From Nymphaea colorata (taxonomy: Eukaryota; Streptophyta; Magnoliopsida; Nymphaeales; Nymphaeaceae): a stretch of DNA of 64,000 bases. Below, piece after piece: positions 12,297 through 23,770 of the stretch (position 1 is the stretch's first letter; the number at the start of each line of letters is the position of its first letter). Under the pieces are notes generated by a model. The model was not told the DNA's origin, made no database searches, and saw only the letters and a program-made list of their open reading frames with translations. The translations under genes were made by a program, and so were the position numbers. Location: assembly GCF_008831285.2 (NCBI RefSeq), contig NC_045139.1:1992704-2056703 (forward strand), given 5' to 3'.

Positions 12297-14876
12297 CAAA
12301 CCTGTTCCAATTTTGACGTTTTGGATTAAGATGTTGCTGGATTGACTTATATGGATGCCGTCGGTGTTGGGGCTGTTGCCCGGAGCTTCAACGTTGATGT
12401 CGGAGATTCGAACGGCGTCCGAGTGCGAGACCGTGAAGTGGATCTGCTGGCTGTCTTTGAAGGACAGACTGCTTATTCTCACAGCAGAGCTCGAAACAAC
12501 TGTAAATGCCTGCGTGCATGCAACCCCCATTATTAACAGAGGAGAAGCAGAGCGAGGGACACAGAGAGAGAAAGAGAAAGAGACTCACAGTCGGAGCTTC
12601 CCTGCATGGCTGCAGCATACGCCAAAGAAAAGAAACGGAAACTACTGTCAATCACTTGAGTGATGAAAAGAAAGCAGAGCTATGTAATGAACTGTGATTT
12701 GATAGAAGTATAAGAACCAGGGAGATTGATTACATTTTTCTTGTTGATCTTGCATGATGATGCCCACCACTTGCTACCAGAGCCATTGATGATGCCCCCA
12801 CCTTGGAAGATCACACCTTTCAAGCCGGAAAAGACGAGCCATGTTCTTGGGTTCTTGGGATCCCAATCATTTGGCTCGTCTGGTGCTACGATTTCTCCAG
12901 CAATCTGTTCATGTAATCAATGCAGCAAAGATTAGATCTGTACATAGTTTCTTTGGAGAATCATTTAATCAAAAGAAATGGTCACATGATTAATGCAATC
13001 TACCTCTTCATACAAGAAAAAATGCAATCTACCCGATTAATCGGTAAGACTCAATGTTTACAGTATCTAAAGATGCGGAAAATCAGCTCTACAGAATTGT
13101 GGTAGATCTCTTCTTTTCACATGAACATAGTTCGAACTGTTTTTAGTTAATAAACCATGATAAATGCTTCTTAAGTCCCACATTTGAAAAGTAACAAGAA
13201 GAAATCCACAAAAAAGACTCAAATCTAGATATAACTTGTAGGGCCTTTTGCACCTACAAGACATAGCAGAACCAGAAATTTGTAGTTGATGAGCACTAAC
13301 ATAAGAAATATTCTTAGGTTTGAGCTGCACTAATAAATAAAACAAATAATAGGGTCTGTGTGGGCAGCAGACCACACAAACTCATACTAGTTAGAGAGAG
13401 GAGAGAGAGTGGTAATTTCCTCAAGCTACCTGAACCAGCAAGTTATCGGCACAAGGCCCCTTAAACCTCAGAGGTTTTACCAAATACCTCCTCCCTTCTG
13501 GCACCAGGAACACTGCGTTTGATGCGTTGCACGCTATCGTCCATGCATTAGCGAACGCCTGTTTGAAATTTGTAGAAAAATAACAGCATTAAATGCTAAC
13601 AATCAAAAAGCTAAAATATGGCTCTAAAATGGATCAGATATTTCGATCCTTGTAACTGTATTGAATTCAATCTGGACCCAGCTTTCTCCTGGATCAGAAC
13701 CCAAACCAATTGCATCCCTAGGACCAGGATTTTCACTGGATTAGGTTTACCTGATTATTAAGTCAAGTCTGGATCCATCCGGCTGTGCATGGTATAGCAA
13801 ACAGGTCATGGTTATTAAACTCGATTTAGATCTGATATGTCATTTTAGATCCAAATTTGAAAAACAGAAATTAACCGACCTGATTACACGTACATTGGGT
13901 CTTGACATATTTGGATCTAAGGTTTAGTCTTGGAAAGTTAGAGCTGAGTCCCAACTTGAAACTGGATCTGATTAATTAGATGACATTAGTTAGGTCTGAC
14001 ACAGTAAAGCTTAGTCCCATACCATCTACGCTGATAATGTGGTATGGATGTCATTGGATCCAAATCTGGTTCTGTATCCGAACCTTCAGTTTTTAGTTGA
14101 ATCCAACGGAAGAAAATAAGAAGCACAAAACCAAAGTTAAATTAGAACTGCAAATATATACTACAGTTTACTTGCTTGAACTGTGAATCCAGTCTACACA
14201 GGCATTTGCACCTTATTTCAAGATCCAAATCTACAAATGGAGGCAAAATTTCGATCAGATATTTTTCTATATCCGGTCTATATATTCTCCCTTGAATGGA
14301 ACGACCTCCTTTCAGAAAATACTTTAAACAAATATGGGATGTTAAAATCTAATTAACTGCATTGATCATGATTTTTAAATATCTAAGGGATCCTTTGGTA
14401 GTAAGAATACTTCAAGAATGCCCAATGAATCTAGCCAAATATTAAAACAGATCGACGGAACACTAGTTCGAGTATTGCTTGAATCTGCTAATGTTTCATG
14501 AATCTACTCTAATATTTGGAGTTGATTCATCAAGTGTTCTTGTTGCTAAATGACCCTTAAACTGTTCTTATTTAAACAAGATGAAGGTACCTTGCAGATG
14601 CATATTTTGACAACAAGAGAAGGTACCAACCTCAGTATCATCTGTGATGGCATCGCCCACGGCTCCCAGGCTATCAACATTCACCACCGTCACTCCGCCG
14701 CCATAGCTCTGCAACTTCGGAGCCATGGCCTTCTCCTTTTCCTCCTCCATCTCCTCGTCCTCGCTCCACGCCTCGAGCTTGTTGAGTTCAAGGACTCCAA
14801 AGTCATCGACCTGGATGGCAACTCCTTGAACGGCAATGAGCAGTGCTAGGAGCAGAAATAAGCAGGCTTGAGCCAT
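10155..14876 (-). CDS. Polygalacturonase PG2 (GH28), ADPG/QRT2-like clade, complete
   Basis: Secreted pectinase, predicted 461 residues. Exons on the minus strand: 14876-14631, 13558-13430, 12904-12734, 12609-12589, 12509-12302, 12168-12087, 11413-11305, 11228-11112 and 10457-10155. All junctions are GT-AG and the phases close on one frame ending in TAA. Residues 1-20 form a signal peptide, followed by an acidic Glu-rich stretch (about 37-48). All four GH28 catalytic motifs are present: NTDG (237-240), GDDC (259-262), GPGHG (280-284) and RIK (317-319, followed by TWQ). The [15 protein letters not shown] segment and the downstream order match, from memory, the Arabidopsis ADPG1/ADPG2/QRT2 class used in organ abscission, pod dehiscence and pollen separation; that role is inference here. 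Exon 4 is only 21 nt. The terminal exon encodes a His/Lys-rich tail. The protein is intact. Confidence 0.95.
11739..11802. repeat. Perfect 32-bp tandem duplication in a PG2 intron
   Basis: The 32-bp unit beginning AACCTGAATCTGAAATC occurs twice head to tail with no mismatch (11739-11770 and 11771-11802). It lies within a larger CAGATTC/GGATTC-rich patch (about 11590-11998) whose ends are loosely inverted (GATGTCAATC near the left, GATGTTCAT on the opposite strand at the right), suggesting a decayed MITE in the intron between exons 11413-11305 and 12168-12087. Confidence 0.8.
12224..12294. repeat. (CT)n(TA)n compound microsatellite in a PG2 intron
   Basis: CT dinucleotides run to about 12250, followed by about 22 TA dinucleotides. 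The tract stops eight bases before the exon boundary at 12302, so on the coding strand it sits immediately after the donor of the NTDG exon. Confidence 0.95.
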
Positions 14877-14913
14877 TATTTTGATGCAAGTAAGAGCTGA
14901 ATGTGCATTTGAG

Positions 14914-14921
14914 TTTATATA
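14914..14921 (-). promoter_or_regulatory. Probable TATA box of PG2
   Basis: Minus strand TATATAAA, about 40 bases before the PG2 start codon at 14876, which implies a very short 5' leader. Confidence 0.55.
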
Positions 14922-15282
14922 ATTTGAAGAAAAAATATGGAGAAGGCTTTAAGGAAAGCCTGAAATTAGTGGCGGAAGTGGTGAAGGAGTCCAGGAGATG
15001 GCTTGGCTTTGAATGAAGATGAAGGTAGTGGAGAGGAACGCATTAGCCTTTGTTCATGCTTCAAGTAAAAGATATAGGCCTCTGATTTTGCTTCACTCTT
15101 CCACTTGTATGCCATCTTGTGTTCACATGCGTGCATGCACACACACACACACACATATAAAGATGTGCAGGCAAGCATGCTAACATGTTAGACTCGTATA
15201 TTATATGTGTGCACACATGGCACATACACATGCACATACAAGCGTAGGCAAGCATGCTAAGATGTTAAATCCATGTACTATA

Positions 15283-16045
15283 CTACTACAAAACACTGCT
15301 TAACAAATGATTTTTTTGACCGTTGTTAGTTCATGGACAATTAGTTCCTACGTGTTTCCGAGATAAATTAACTTTCTGTTAGTTCGCACTAAAGAAAAAA
15401 AGGTTTTTACTGACGGAAGAAAACGTCAATAAAAGTAAGCAAAATATCACTATTGGTTTTACTGACGTTTGTTTTATTGTGGACGTTAGCCAAACTTTCG
15501 TTGACGTTTCGATAGTAACTTTAGTAAAAACTAGCTTTTTTACTGACGTTTAGACGATATAAAAAATTAACCTTTTTATTAACGCGAAGGAACTCGTCAC
15601 TAAAACCGTAAAAAGTTTCTTCTGCCAATAAAAACGTTTTCCACTGCCGCGGAGGTGTGATCTATGGCGGTGAAACTTTCACCGTAGGAGTCTTGATTAT
15701 TAAAAAAACTCCCGTAATGACTATTATCAGTAGAGGAGGCTAGAGATTTTTGGCTAATAGCTTAGGCAAAAAGAAAAAAAGAATAATAAAAGTATTAAAT
15801 AAAATTAATAACAATGAGAAATAAGAAAAAATAAAAAAATATGTATGAAAATGAGAGTGAGAGGAAGAAAATGAGAGGGGGAGAGAGAGAGAGAGATACA
15901 TGAACATACTTTTAGGAGGAGGGTAAGATTGTTTTCGAGGATATGATTGAGAAAACAAAAAAGAGAAAGCGTAAAAAAGAAGAGGGCGAAGAGGGCACAC
16001 CTACTTTTATAACCCGCTATGGATTTACTGACGGTAATTTTTTTG
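15283..16045. mobile_element. Probable CACTA-type non-autonomous element or remnant
   Basis: The left edge reads ACTACAAAAC, similar to the CACTACAA-type ends of CACTA transposons. The next 350 bases repeat a TTTTACTGACG word in both orientations (about 15405, 15421, 15458, 15498, 15535, 15590), with another copy near 16022, a pattern typical of CACTA subterminal repeats. No transposase frame is present. The right terminus and a 3-bp target duplication could not be fixed, so the class is provisional. Confidence 0.45.
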
Positions 16046-16350
16046 CACAACTAAAAGTTTAAGTATGAGTGGGAAAGAAAGGATAGTTCTTATTTCAGCC
16101 TTTAATTTTTTTACAGATCAACAGTTGAGATACAAAATAAGGGGACTTATATGTGTGGTTTTATACAGTGGAAAATAAAATTCTACACAAATACACTACT
16201 TTTGAAAATGTATCATGTTTGAATTTCTTTCTAAATTACATAGGAAATTCGACGTTTAAGATGTTTTTTGCTATACCACTAAAAATTGAACTTTTCTGAA
16301 GTTTAAGTTATTATGATTGATCAGTTTTCATGAATAAACTGGTAACTCTG

Positions 16351-16357
<7 letters not shown>

Positions 16358-16397
<40 letters not shown>
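16358..16397. repeat. (TA)n microsatellite
   Basis: About 20 TA dinucleotides, upstream of the first promoter copy of the receptor kinase. Similar tracts occur at 17279-17301 and 17653-17694. Confidence 0.95.
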
Positions 16398-16399
<2 letters not shown>

Positions 16400-16620
16400 A
16401 AAGCAAGAAAGACTTAAGAATTTTTTTGTCGTTAACAAAGTGTTTATGTTATTAAACAGTGGACAAAGCACACCAAATGGACTCTGCATGCATATGACAA
16501 AATAAATATAATAACAAACACGAGGCAAAGTAGACAGGACGTTCAGTCTGTCCTGTTTAGGGAGACCGTTATCAAGCGACCTCTAAACGACACAGATAAA
16601 TTATTCTTCATTTGCACGAA

Positions 16621-17281
16621 GAAGCATGTCCAAGATCGGAGGCCCGTATCTAATAAATTAAGAAATTGAGGCTCCATGTATATAATGAACAGTGGCTAAA
16701 CCATGGTAACAGATAAAAATGTCTATTTCTTTGTGAAAAATGAGGCACTTTAGTCATCAAGCATCATTAAGAATTTGACTTTTTTAGTAATAGAGGACAC
16801 CTTTTTCTTCTTACGAAAAAAATTTGGAACTGAGAAAAAGGGATTGGAACTGATCTCACATAAATAAAATAAAAGTCTATTGTGCTCATCTTTCGGGTTT
16901 TCTTTAGAATAATATGCTAAACTATTATTGGCGGTTAAGAAAATTTCAAAGCAAGTCTTGTTACAGTGAAATATTTAAAAGTTTATGTTCACTAACGTCA
17001 TCTTTTAAATCATCAAAAAATATTTGTCGACCTTCTAAGACGGTTAAATATCACCATGTCTAATTTCACTTGTAGATAATAGATGTGGAAGATTGAAGCC
17101 TGTATCGTAAAAATGAAGAAGTAGCCGATTCTTCATATAGAATGAAGAGTCGCTAGTAAATTGTGATTTTCCGCGTTAATGACAACGTCTAGTGGCTACG
17201 GGGTGAGTACTCTTCGCCCGCCGTAGACCAATTCACCACGCAAACTTTGTTTTTTCCAAATTTCTCTTGTAAGAAAATTGT
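16621..17281 (+). repeat. Diverged upstream copy of the receptor-kinase promoter
   Basis: This segment aligns along its length with 18121-18765, the promoter immediately before the receptor kinase, 1.5 kb downstream. Shared blocks include the word AAGTCTTGTT.CAGTGAAATA, the AACGTCATCTTTTAAATCA block and the final GTAGACCAATTC block. By eye identity is roughly 75-80 percent with small indels. It ends at a (TA)n tract and is not followed by a kinase frame. Confidence 0.8.
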
Positions 17282-17646
17282 ATATATATATATATATATA
17301 TGAATAATTGGTAAAAAGCAGACACTTGGGTTAAAGATAAAAATCAATCTATTGATTGTTTATTAAAAAACTATTTTAAATAAAATATAAACATCTTAAT
17401 ATGTTTATAGATATTGTTTTGATATAAAACATGCTGTGATTGTTATTCAAGTTGTTTTAACGAAAAATGTTGTTTTTTTATCATGCCATGGAAATTGTTC
17501 ATTTTTCTTATTATAAAAACATCATTCTAGTCTAACAAATGAATGATCAACTTAGTGTATGTTTTGCATTAACTCATTCTTAAAATCATATTAACCAGGT
17601 TAGATTGCAAAAAAAATATTTTAAAAATCAAAGGGTCTGGTTTTTA

Positions 17647-17697
<51 letters not shown>

Positions 17698-18120
17698 GAG
17701 TGAGTGAATGGTGACGGTAGCTATGTAGAGCCACTCAACCATTTAATTAAAATCATTGATCTAAGTAAATAGATGATTTAGATGATTAAAAGAAAAACAA
17801 AAAGATAAAATATAAATTAATACTATATAACAAGAATATCCATCATATTTGTCCTTGTTTTTTTCTTAACTATTCATCATATTAAATTGGATAAGCTTCA
17901 TTGGATGGAGTCACCATTCAATTTTTCAAAGTCTATATATATAAAATAGAGCTAAGAAAGCGTGAAAGAACTAAAATCTTGCTATTGGGTGTCCAGTCAT
18001 TATAAATGATATGAAATAATATTTTTGAAAATTTTTTGTATGCTAATTGAATTTTTCAAAATTTTTACAAAGACCAAATTACATTTTTTTTTAATTTTAG
18101 TTGAAAATTTTTAGTTTCTG

Positions 18121-18765
18121 AATGGAAAGTCGAACATCGAAGGCCAAGTCAAATAAATGAAGACATCGACGCTCCATAAAAATGACGGTGCATGACAGCG
18201 GATGAAAATGTCCGTTTCTTTTTCAAAAGGGCGGTTGCCTAAGTCATCAAGAGAACCCAACTTTTGGACACAATTTTTTCTCTTGTAGAAAAACTTGGAA
18301 AATCTTGAAAGAGAGAGAAAGCGATTGCCAACTGACCTCATTAACTAAAATAAAAAGTCTATTAAACTCTCTTTTGGGTTTACTTTAAAATAAATAGGCT
18401 AAACTTTTAATGACAGTTTAAAAACTTTCAAGTTAAGTCTTGTTGCAGTGAAATATTTAAAAATTTATGCTCACTGACGTCATCTTTTAAATCACTAAAA
18501 AGTATTTCTCGATCTTATAAGAAAATAAATATTAAATAACAAAAAAATGAAGAGACTGAGTCTCCATATAGAATGAACAGTCGCTAAAAACAATTATCGT
18601 CATTTCTTTGGAGGCCCGTTAGATTATGAATTTCCGTGTCAAACTAATGACGATGTCCTGTGACTCCTATCACTACACGCGTCAGTCTTCGCCCCCATGC
18701 AGTAGACCAATTCGCAGCGCAAACTGTTTCTTCTCAACATTTTCCACACGAGAGGAAGATAGACA
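18121..18765 (+). promoter_or_regulatory. Receptor-kinase promoter, second copy of a tandem duplication
   Basis: This copy lies just upstream of the gene and matches 16621-17281. It contains the palindrome TGACGTCA (18475-18482), where the other copy has TAACGTCA. A W-box and TATA box follow just beyond its end. Confidence 0.7.
18475..18482. promoter_or_regulatory. Palindromic TGACGTCA bZIP-type site
   Basis: TGACGTCA is the full palindrome recognised by TGA and other bZIP factors, which act in salicylic-acid-linked defence in plants. It sits about 410 bases before the receptor-kinase start codon, inside a block conserved in both promoter copies. Binding has not been shown here. Confidence 0.45.
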
Positions 18766-18774
18766 ATTTGTGCG

Positions 18775-18780
18775 TTGACT
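18775..18780 (+). promoter_or_regulatory. W-box, TTGACT
   Basis: TTGACT is the core WRKY-factor site. It lies about 40 bases before the TATA box of the receptor kinase, a plausible position for pathogen-responsive control; a single site of this length may be chance. Confidence 0.4.
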
Positions 18781-18817
18781 CAAGTGGCATCAAAATTCAG
18801 TTGCCTTCTTTCTTCTC

Positions 18818-18825
18818 CTATAAAC
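18818..18825 (+). promoter_or_regulatory. TATA box of the receptor kinase
   Basis: CTATAAAC, 65-70 bases upstream of the ATG at 18890, giving a predicted leader of about 40 bases. Confidence 0.6.
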
Positions 18826-18889
18826 AAGGAGCTCTTTCCCTTAGTGCCGTCCATACAGCAGCGAAGTTCAACTAATTCTACGTACCACC

Positions 18890-21800
18890 ATGATGGCTCT
18901 CAAATTTTTGCTTCCAACTCCGGCTGCTTCTGTCATATTTCTGCTGTTCTCTTGCTCTTTATTTGTTGGTTCAGCTCCCAGTGATTCCGTCACTGATCAC
19001 GAAGCCTTGATGTCCTTCAAGAGCCTCGTGAGCGACCCTTCTGGTTCTTTGGCTTCTTGGAACCAGAGCTCTAGCTACTGCAACTGGAAAGGAGTCTCCT
19101 GCAACAATGGCACCCGACGAGTCATTGGAATTGATCTACAAGGGCTGCAACTGAAAGGACCGGTGACCTCCAGCATAGGTAATATCTCCTTCCTTGAGTT
19201 CTTGTACCTCCAGAACAATAAATTCTCTGGCAGCCTTACTGAGAATATTGGAGGGCTTTCCCGCCTGAAATTTCTGAACTTGAGCTCAAATGCCATCGGT
19301 GGTGCCATTCCTATGAACATCACCAAATGCTCTAGCCTTGAAGTCATCGACCTCACTGACAATGAAGTCACCGGCACCATACCTCCTGAGCTTGACCGTC
19401 TATACCACCTGAAAGTCTTGAACTTAGCGCATAACAACCTTTCAGGCATCATTCCTCCTGCTCTTGGTAACCTCTCGTCCCTCACCACCCTAAATTTGGG
19501 CACCAATTCCCTTCACGGTCCCATATCAGAAGTTTTAAGTCGTCTGAGGAATCTGCAGCACTTGCAAATCTCCTCGAACAGCCTCAGTGGCTCGGTCCCA
19601 ACTTCTCTTTACAATATGTCCTCAATCAGCACGTTTGCTTTGGCCTCAAACCAATTGTGGGGAGAAATCCCTGCAGACATTGGCTTCACCATGCCCAAAA
19701 TGTTGTCTTTCCACAATTGTTTCAATAAATTCACTGGCACCATCCCCCCAAGTCTGCATAATCTCACAAAGATACAGAGCATCAGGATGTCACACAACCT
19801 GCTCCGTGGTGCCGTGCCAGGAGGCCTGGAAAGGCTAGCGGACCTTGTTTTCTACAACATTGGGTTCAACCATCTTATTAACAGCAAAGAAAAGGGGCTG
19901 AGTTTGCTTAAATCCCTTACCAATGCTACCAAACTTGAGAATCTTGCCATTGATGGGAACTTGTTTGAGGGAGAAATTCCAGCTTCTGTAGGGAACTTGT
20001 CAAGGCAGCTCGCTAAGCTCTACATGGGTGGGAACATGATCTCTGGCTGGATTCCAGCAGAAATTGGTCAGTTGAAAAGTCTCACTTTGCTAAACTTGAG
20101 CCACAATTCAATGGAGGGAAATATGCCACCGGAAATTGGTGGTCTCCCTAAACTTCAGGCCTTGATTCTGGCGGGGAACAAGTTCTCAGGGGAGATACCA
20201 ACTTCCATAGGGAACCTCACCAAGTTAAGTAAGCTCGATCTGTCTGTCAATAATTTCATGGGAGTGATACCCTTCAGTTTTAGAAACTTTGGATCTCTTC
20301 AGTCATTCGACGTGTCAAAGAACAATCTCAATGGTAGCATTCCTGAGGAGATCTTCCAACTCCCAAGCCTAAGTCTGTTACTTAATCTCTCTCAAAATTC
20401 ATTGACTGGGAAATTGCCCGTCAGCATTGGGAGTTTAGCTAACGTTGCTGTCATTGACATCTCTAGAAACCATTTATCTGGAGAAATCCCTGATTCAATT
20501 CAAAATTGCAAGAGCTTGCAGGGACTTCTTCTCAATGGCAATGCTCTGTCAGGCGGTATTCCCAAGTCCCTTAGTCAGCTCAAGGGCCTCCAATACCTGG
20601 ACCTTTCATCTAATGATCTCTCTGGTGCAATTCCAGTACAGCTTGGACTACTTAATGATCTACAGCTGTTGAATCTCTCTTTCAATAATCTTGAAGGCGA
20701 AGTCCCAAACTCTGGTGTGTTCTTAGAATTCAACAGAATAGATCTTGAAGGCAACGACAGGGTCTGTGGGGGACCCAAAGTTCTGATGTTGCCAGCCTGC
20801 CATTCCCATGTTCATCCAAAGAGGCGGACACTTGCTCTCAAACTTGGAATTGCGCTTGCAAGTTTTGCAATAATTTTCATTCTTCTTTCCTGCGCTTGGT
20901 TAGTACTGAGCAGCGGAAAGAAGATACAGCCAGCAATCAAAAGTGTGCATTCATTCAAAGGGCAACACCAGATGATCACATACCATGAAATTCTTGCCTT
21001 GACATCGAATTTCAGTTTGGAGAACCTTCTCGGCAGCGGCAGCTTTGGTTCTGTTTTCAGAGGTGTACTTGGGGATGGAACTGCAGTTGCTACCAAGGTC
21101 ATTGACCTGCAACGTCATGGCGCTGCCACCAGTTTCGCTGCAGAATGTGAAGCATTACGAGGCATTCGACATCGCAACCTCATTAAACTCATCACTGCTT
21201 GTTCAGGGATTAATTTCAAGAATGAAGATTTTAAGGCATTGGTTTATGAGTATATGGTTAATGGGAACCTTGAGCAATGGCTGTATCCTGATAGCAACCA
21301 TGGTAGAGGAGACAAAGCAGCGCTTGGCCTTCTGTCAAGGTTAAATATTGCCATCGATGTTGCATGCGCCCTGGACTATCTCCACCATGATTCTGTTACC
21401 CCCGTTGTTCATTGTGATCTCAAGCCAAGCAATGTGCTGTTGGATGATGATATGACTGCAAAGGTTGGGGATTTTGGTCTTGCAAGATTGCTTGATGAAG
21501 GTTCTCTTGTCAATCAACTGAGTACAGGAGGGCTCAAAGGGTCTATTGGTTACATCGCTCCAGGTATTGACTGCTTCCTTTTTATTTGCCAACTAACAAG
21601 TGGACAGGATGAGTCGTTGACTGAGACTTGTGAAAGCAATTCAACATTGTTCAATCATGCCGTGAATTTGGACCTTGCTTCTTTCTCATGACTAACTTCC
21701 TTAAGTTCATCTTGGTATTGATTGCAGAGTATGGAATGGGTGGAAAACCAACCACACAGGGTGACGTATACAGCTATGGAATTCTACTGCTGGAGCTTTT

Positions 21801-22080
21801 TACAGGGAAGAGACCCACCCATGAGATCTTTTCTGCCGATCTGAATCTACAGAAGTGGGTAAGGGAGAGAATCCCTGGTAATATTATGGAGATCGTCCAG
21901 GATGAAGTAAGGATGAGCGTCATCCGTTGCGGTGAAATAGCCATCCAAGAGCAACAGATTGCTTGCTTGATTGCAGTCATTGAAGTAGCTTTATCATGTG
22001 CTGTTGAATGTGCACACGATCGGATGACCATGAGGATGATTCTTCCAAAACTGAAAAGGATAAGAGATTCCCTTGCCTAG
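18890..22080 (+). CDS. LRR receptor-like kinase, subfamily XII (EFR/FLS2/Xa21-like), complete
   Basis: Predicted plasma-membrane pattern-recognition receptor of 1008 residues. Exons 18890-21563 and 21728-22080; the GT-AG intron (21564-21727) splits the codon for Glu in the APEYG segment, the single-intron layout known for this subfamily. Domain order: signal peptide (1-30), LRR N-terminal cap with a C-W-GVSC pattern (about 60-75), an uninterrupted run of some twenty LRRs (about 80-615), transmembrane helix (about 648-672), cytoplasmic Ser/Thr kinase (about 710-1005). The kinase is complete: glycine loop GSGSFGSVFRG, Lys near 736, HCDLKPSN near 840 and DFGLA near 860. Cys replaces the Arg of HRD, making it a non-RD kinase as in immune receptors EFR, FLS2 and XA21. 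The ligand cannot be predicted. The ATG at 18890 is followed at once by a second ATG; either fits. The extra reading past 21563 is intron. Confidence 0.96.
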
Positions 22081-22269
22081 ACAAGGTCTTTTCTTGGTTT
22101 TAGGATGTGAGAGGCAGTACCAATCTGCTGATAACAGAAGATCCTGAGAATAGCGCAACCATAACAGGTCAAGCACAAGGGTCATCTCATCCAGGAATCG
22201 CTTGATGATTTGTTTTAGCTATTACTATATCATAGGAGAATAGGCTGTTGCTGTAATGTTTCGCTTTTT

Positions 22270-22330
22270 GCACACACACACATACATACATATGTATACA
22301 TATATGTATATATATATGTATATATATAAT

Positions 22331-22377
<47 letters not shown>
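22270..22377. repeat. Compound CA/TA/TG microsatellite
   Basis: CACACA, then ATACATATGTATA words, a (TA)n run and a (TG)n run ending at 22377. It lies about 200 bases after the receptor-kinase stop codon, so it may be in the 3' UTR. Confidence 0.9.
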
Positions 22378-23195
22378 TAATAGCCTCAGTCTTCTTTTTG
22401 TACTCTTGTTAATGACATTATCAACTGATGTTATTTAGAAAGAAAGAAAATCTACAGCAATACAGGGGACATCCCGTTGCATCATTGTAAAAGGTTCTTG
22501 AACGCCGGAATGGAAAGAGATTGTGTTGAGGAGGGAAAGTGTAATGGGACAGGATGCACAATGGTTGAAAGTGATAAACGGGGCAATAAAATCAAAGATA
22601 TTGATAAAAATGTTAGCTCCCAATGTGCAAATCAGAATCCATTGAAACAGGGGATGTTGAAATTGTAACTAGCCTTGATATTAATAAAATCATCTCGCTG
22701 TGAACTGAAGAAAAGAGATAGAGCGACGAGAGCACTGGGTGTAGGTCTCTCTTGAGACCAAACCACTTTAAAATTTGGGTGGACTTTGCCTCAACACCTT
22801 TTATATGGTCGGAGTGCATCGAAAGATTCATATTCAGCCCACTACCATTCTCATATTATGCAAATAAAGGGCCAGTTTCAAGATCTAAAGAATGGAAATA
22901 TATATATTGATTAATATTTTCGTTTTGCGTCCAAACCAGTCCCAAATAAACCTCCATCAAGTCTAGACATAATGCCGCATCACTGAATGAACTATACAGC
23001 TTGTTGTTGATCCAAGAGAGGCACATAATGGACATGCATGAGATTGACACTCCTAATGCTGCAGTTAACTTCACATCTACAAACAATTTGGAATCATGGA
23101 GGTTCAAATACCCATGGAAGAGGAAACTGAGCACCTTATCATGGAATGGGAGGAAAAGATTAGAAGGATAGACCTTGCATCACATGTCAAAGCTG
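22378..23195. other. Intergenic, no gene recognised
   Basis: Downstream flank of the receptor kinase. Short open frames exist but none has a recognisable domain. The right part leads into the Copia remnant and may belong to the same old insertion. Confidence 0.5.
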
Positions 23196-23640
23196 TGAAG
23201 AATCAGGGTCACTATGTGCGGACCTGCAATCAACTTGCTTCATTCATTCATAACAATCCTCCACATACACCGAAAGCATACCTTGCTGCTCCTCATCAAG
23301 AATCAGTGTTTAATGGTAAATGGTACCCAGGTTTGAGTGCCTCGTTCCATGTTACCAGTGATCTCAACAACCTGCCTATTCACTTTGAGTACTTAAGAGA
23401 GGAGAACGTGCAGATTGAAGACGGTCAGGTTTGAATCGGTAACATTGGTTCCACACTTCCACTTCCACTTCCACATAAGTTTGCTTTGAACGGCATGTTG
23501 CATGTTCCCTATATAGCTAAAAGTCTTCTATCAAGGTCTCTTTACGGTTTTAGAGAACCATGACATTGAGCATAGATTGTCATGTCCTCACATGCTCGAA
23601 CAAAATGGCATCGTTGAGCAACCACTGCAAGGAACATGAA
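23196..23640 (+). pseudogene. Decayed Ty1/Copia retrotransposon gag-pol fragment
   Basis: The translated order is GHYVRTC (remains of the gag zinc knuckle), then AYLAAPHQ, a GKWYP...ASFHVTSDLNNL block and FALNGMLHVP.IAK, the usual gag-protease region of plant Copia elements. The catalytic Asp-Ser-Gly of the protease is lost (GLSAS stands in its place). A stop occurs at the TGA near 23434 and the frame resumes beyond it. Shortly after, LSCPHMLEQNGIVE resembles the integrase core, so several hundred codons between protease and integrase are missing. No LTRs, reverse transcriptase or RNase H were seen. It is a dead relic. Confidence 0.8.
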
Positions 23641-23765
23641 CTCTATGAACTCTAGCTACGGCATCGGAACCGTGCCTAGATCCCAATGGAATCGGGTGCA
23701 TCTGTTGGACCCATTCCCATGTAATAATAAAGAAGAAACTGAACCACCGTAATCAACAAGAAATG

Positions 23766-23770
23766 CGACG

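Noticed and set aside
19075-21592. Several minus-strand frames inside the receptor kinase
   Set aside because: Antisense shadows of the LRR and kinase coding sequence.
21564-21691. Receptor kinase ending at 21691 as a truncated kinase
   Set aside because: A GT-AG intron (21564-21727) restores APEYGMGG and the rest of the kinase with the correct phase; the reading into 21691 is intron.
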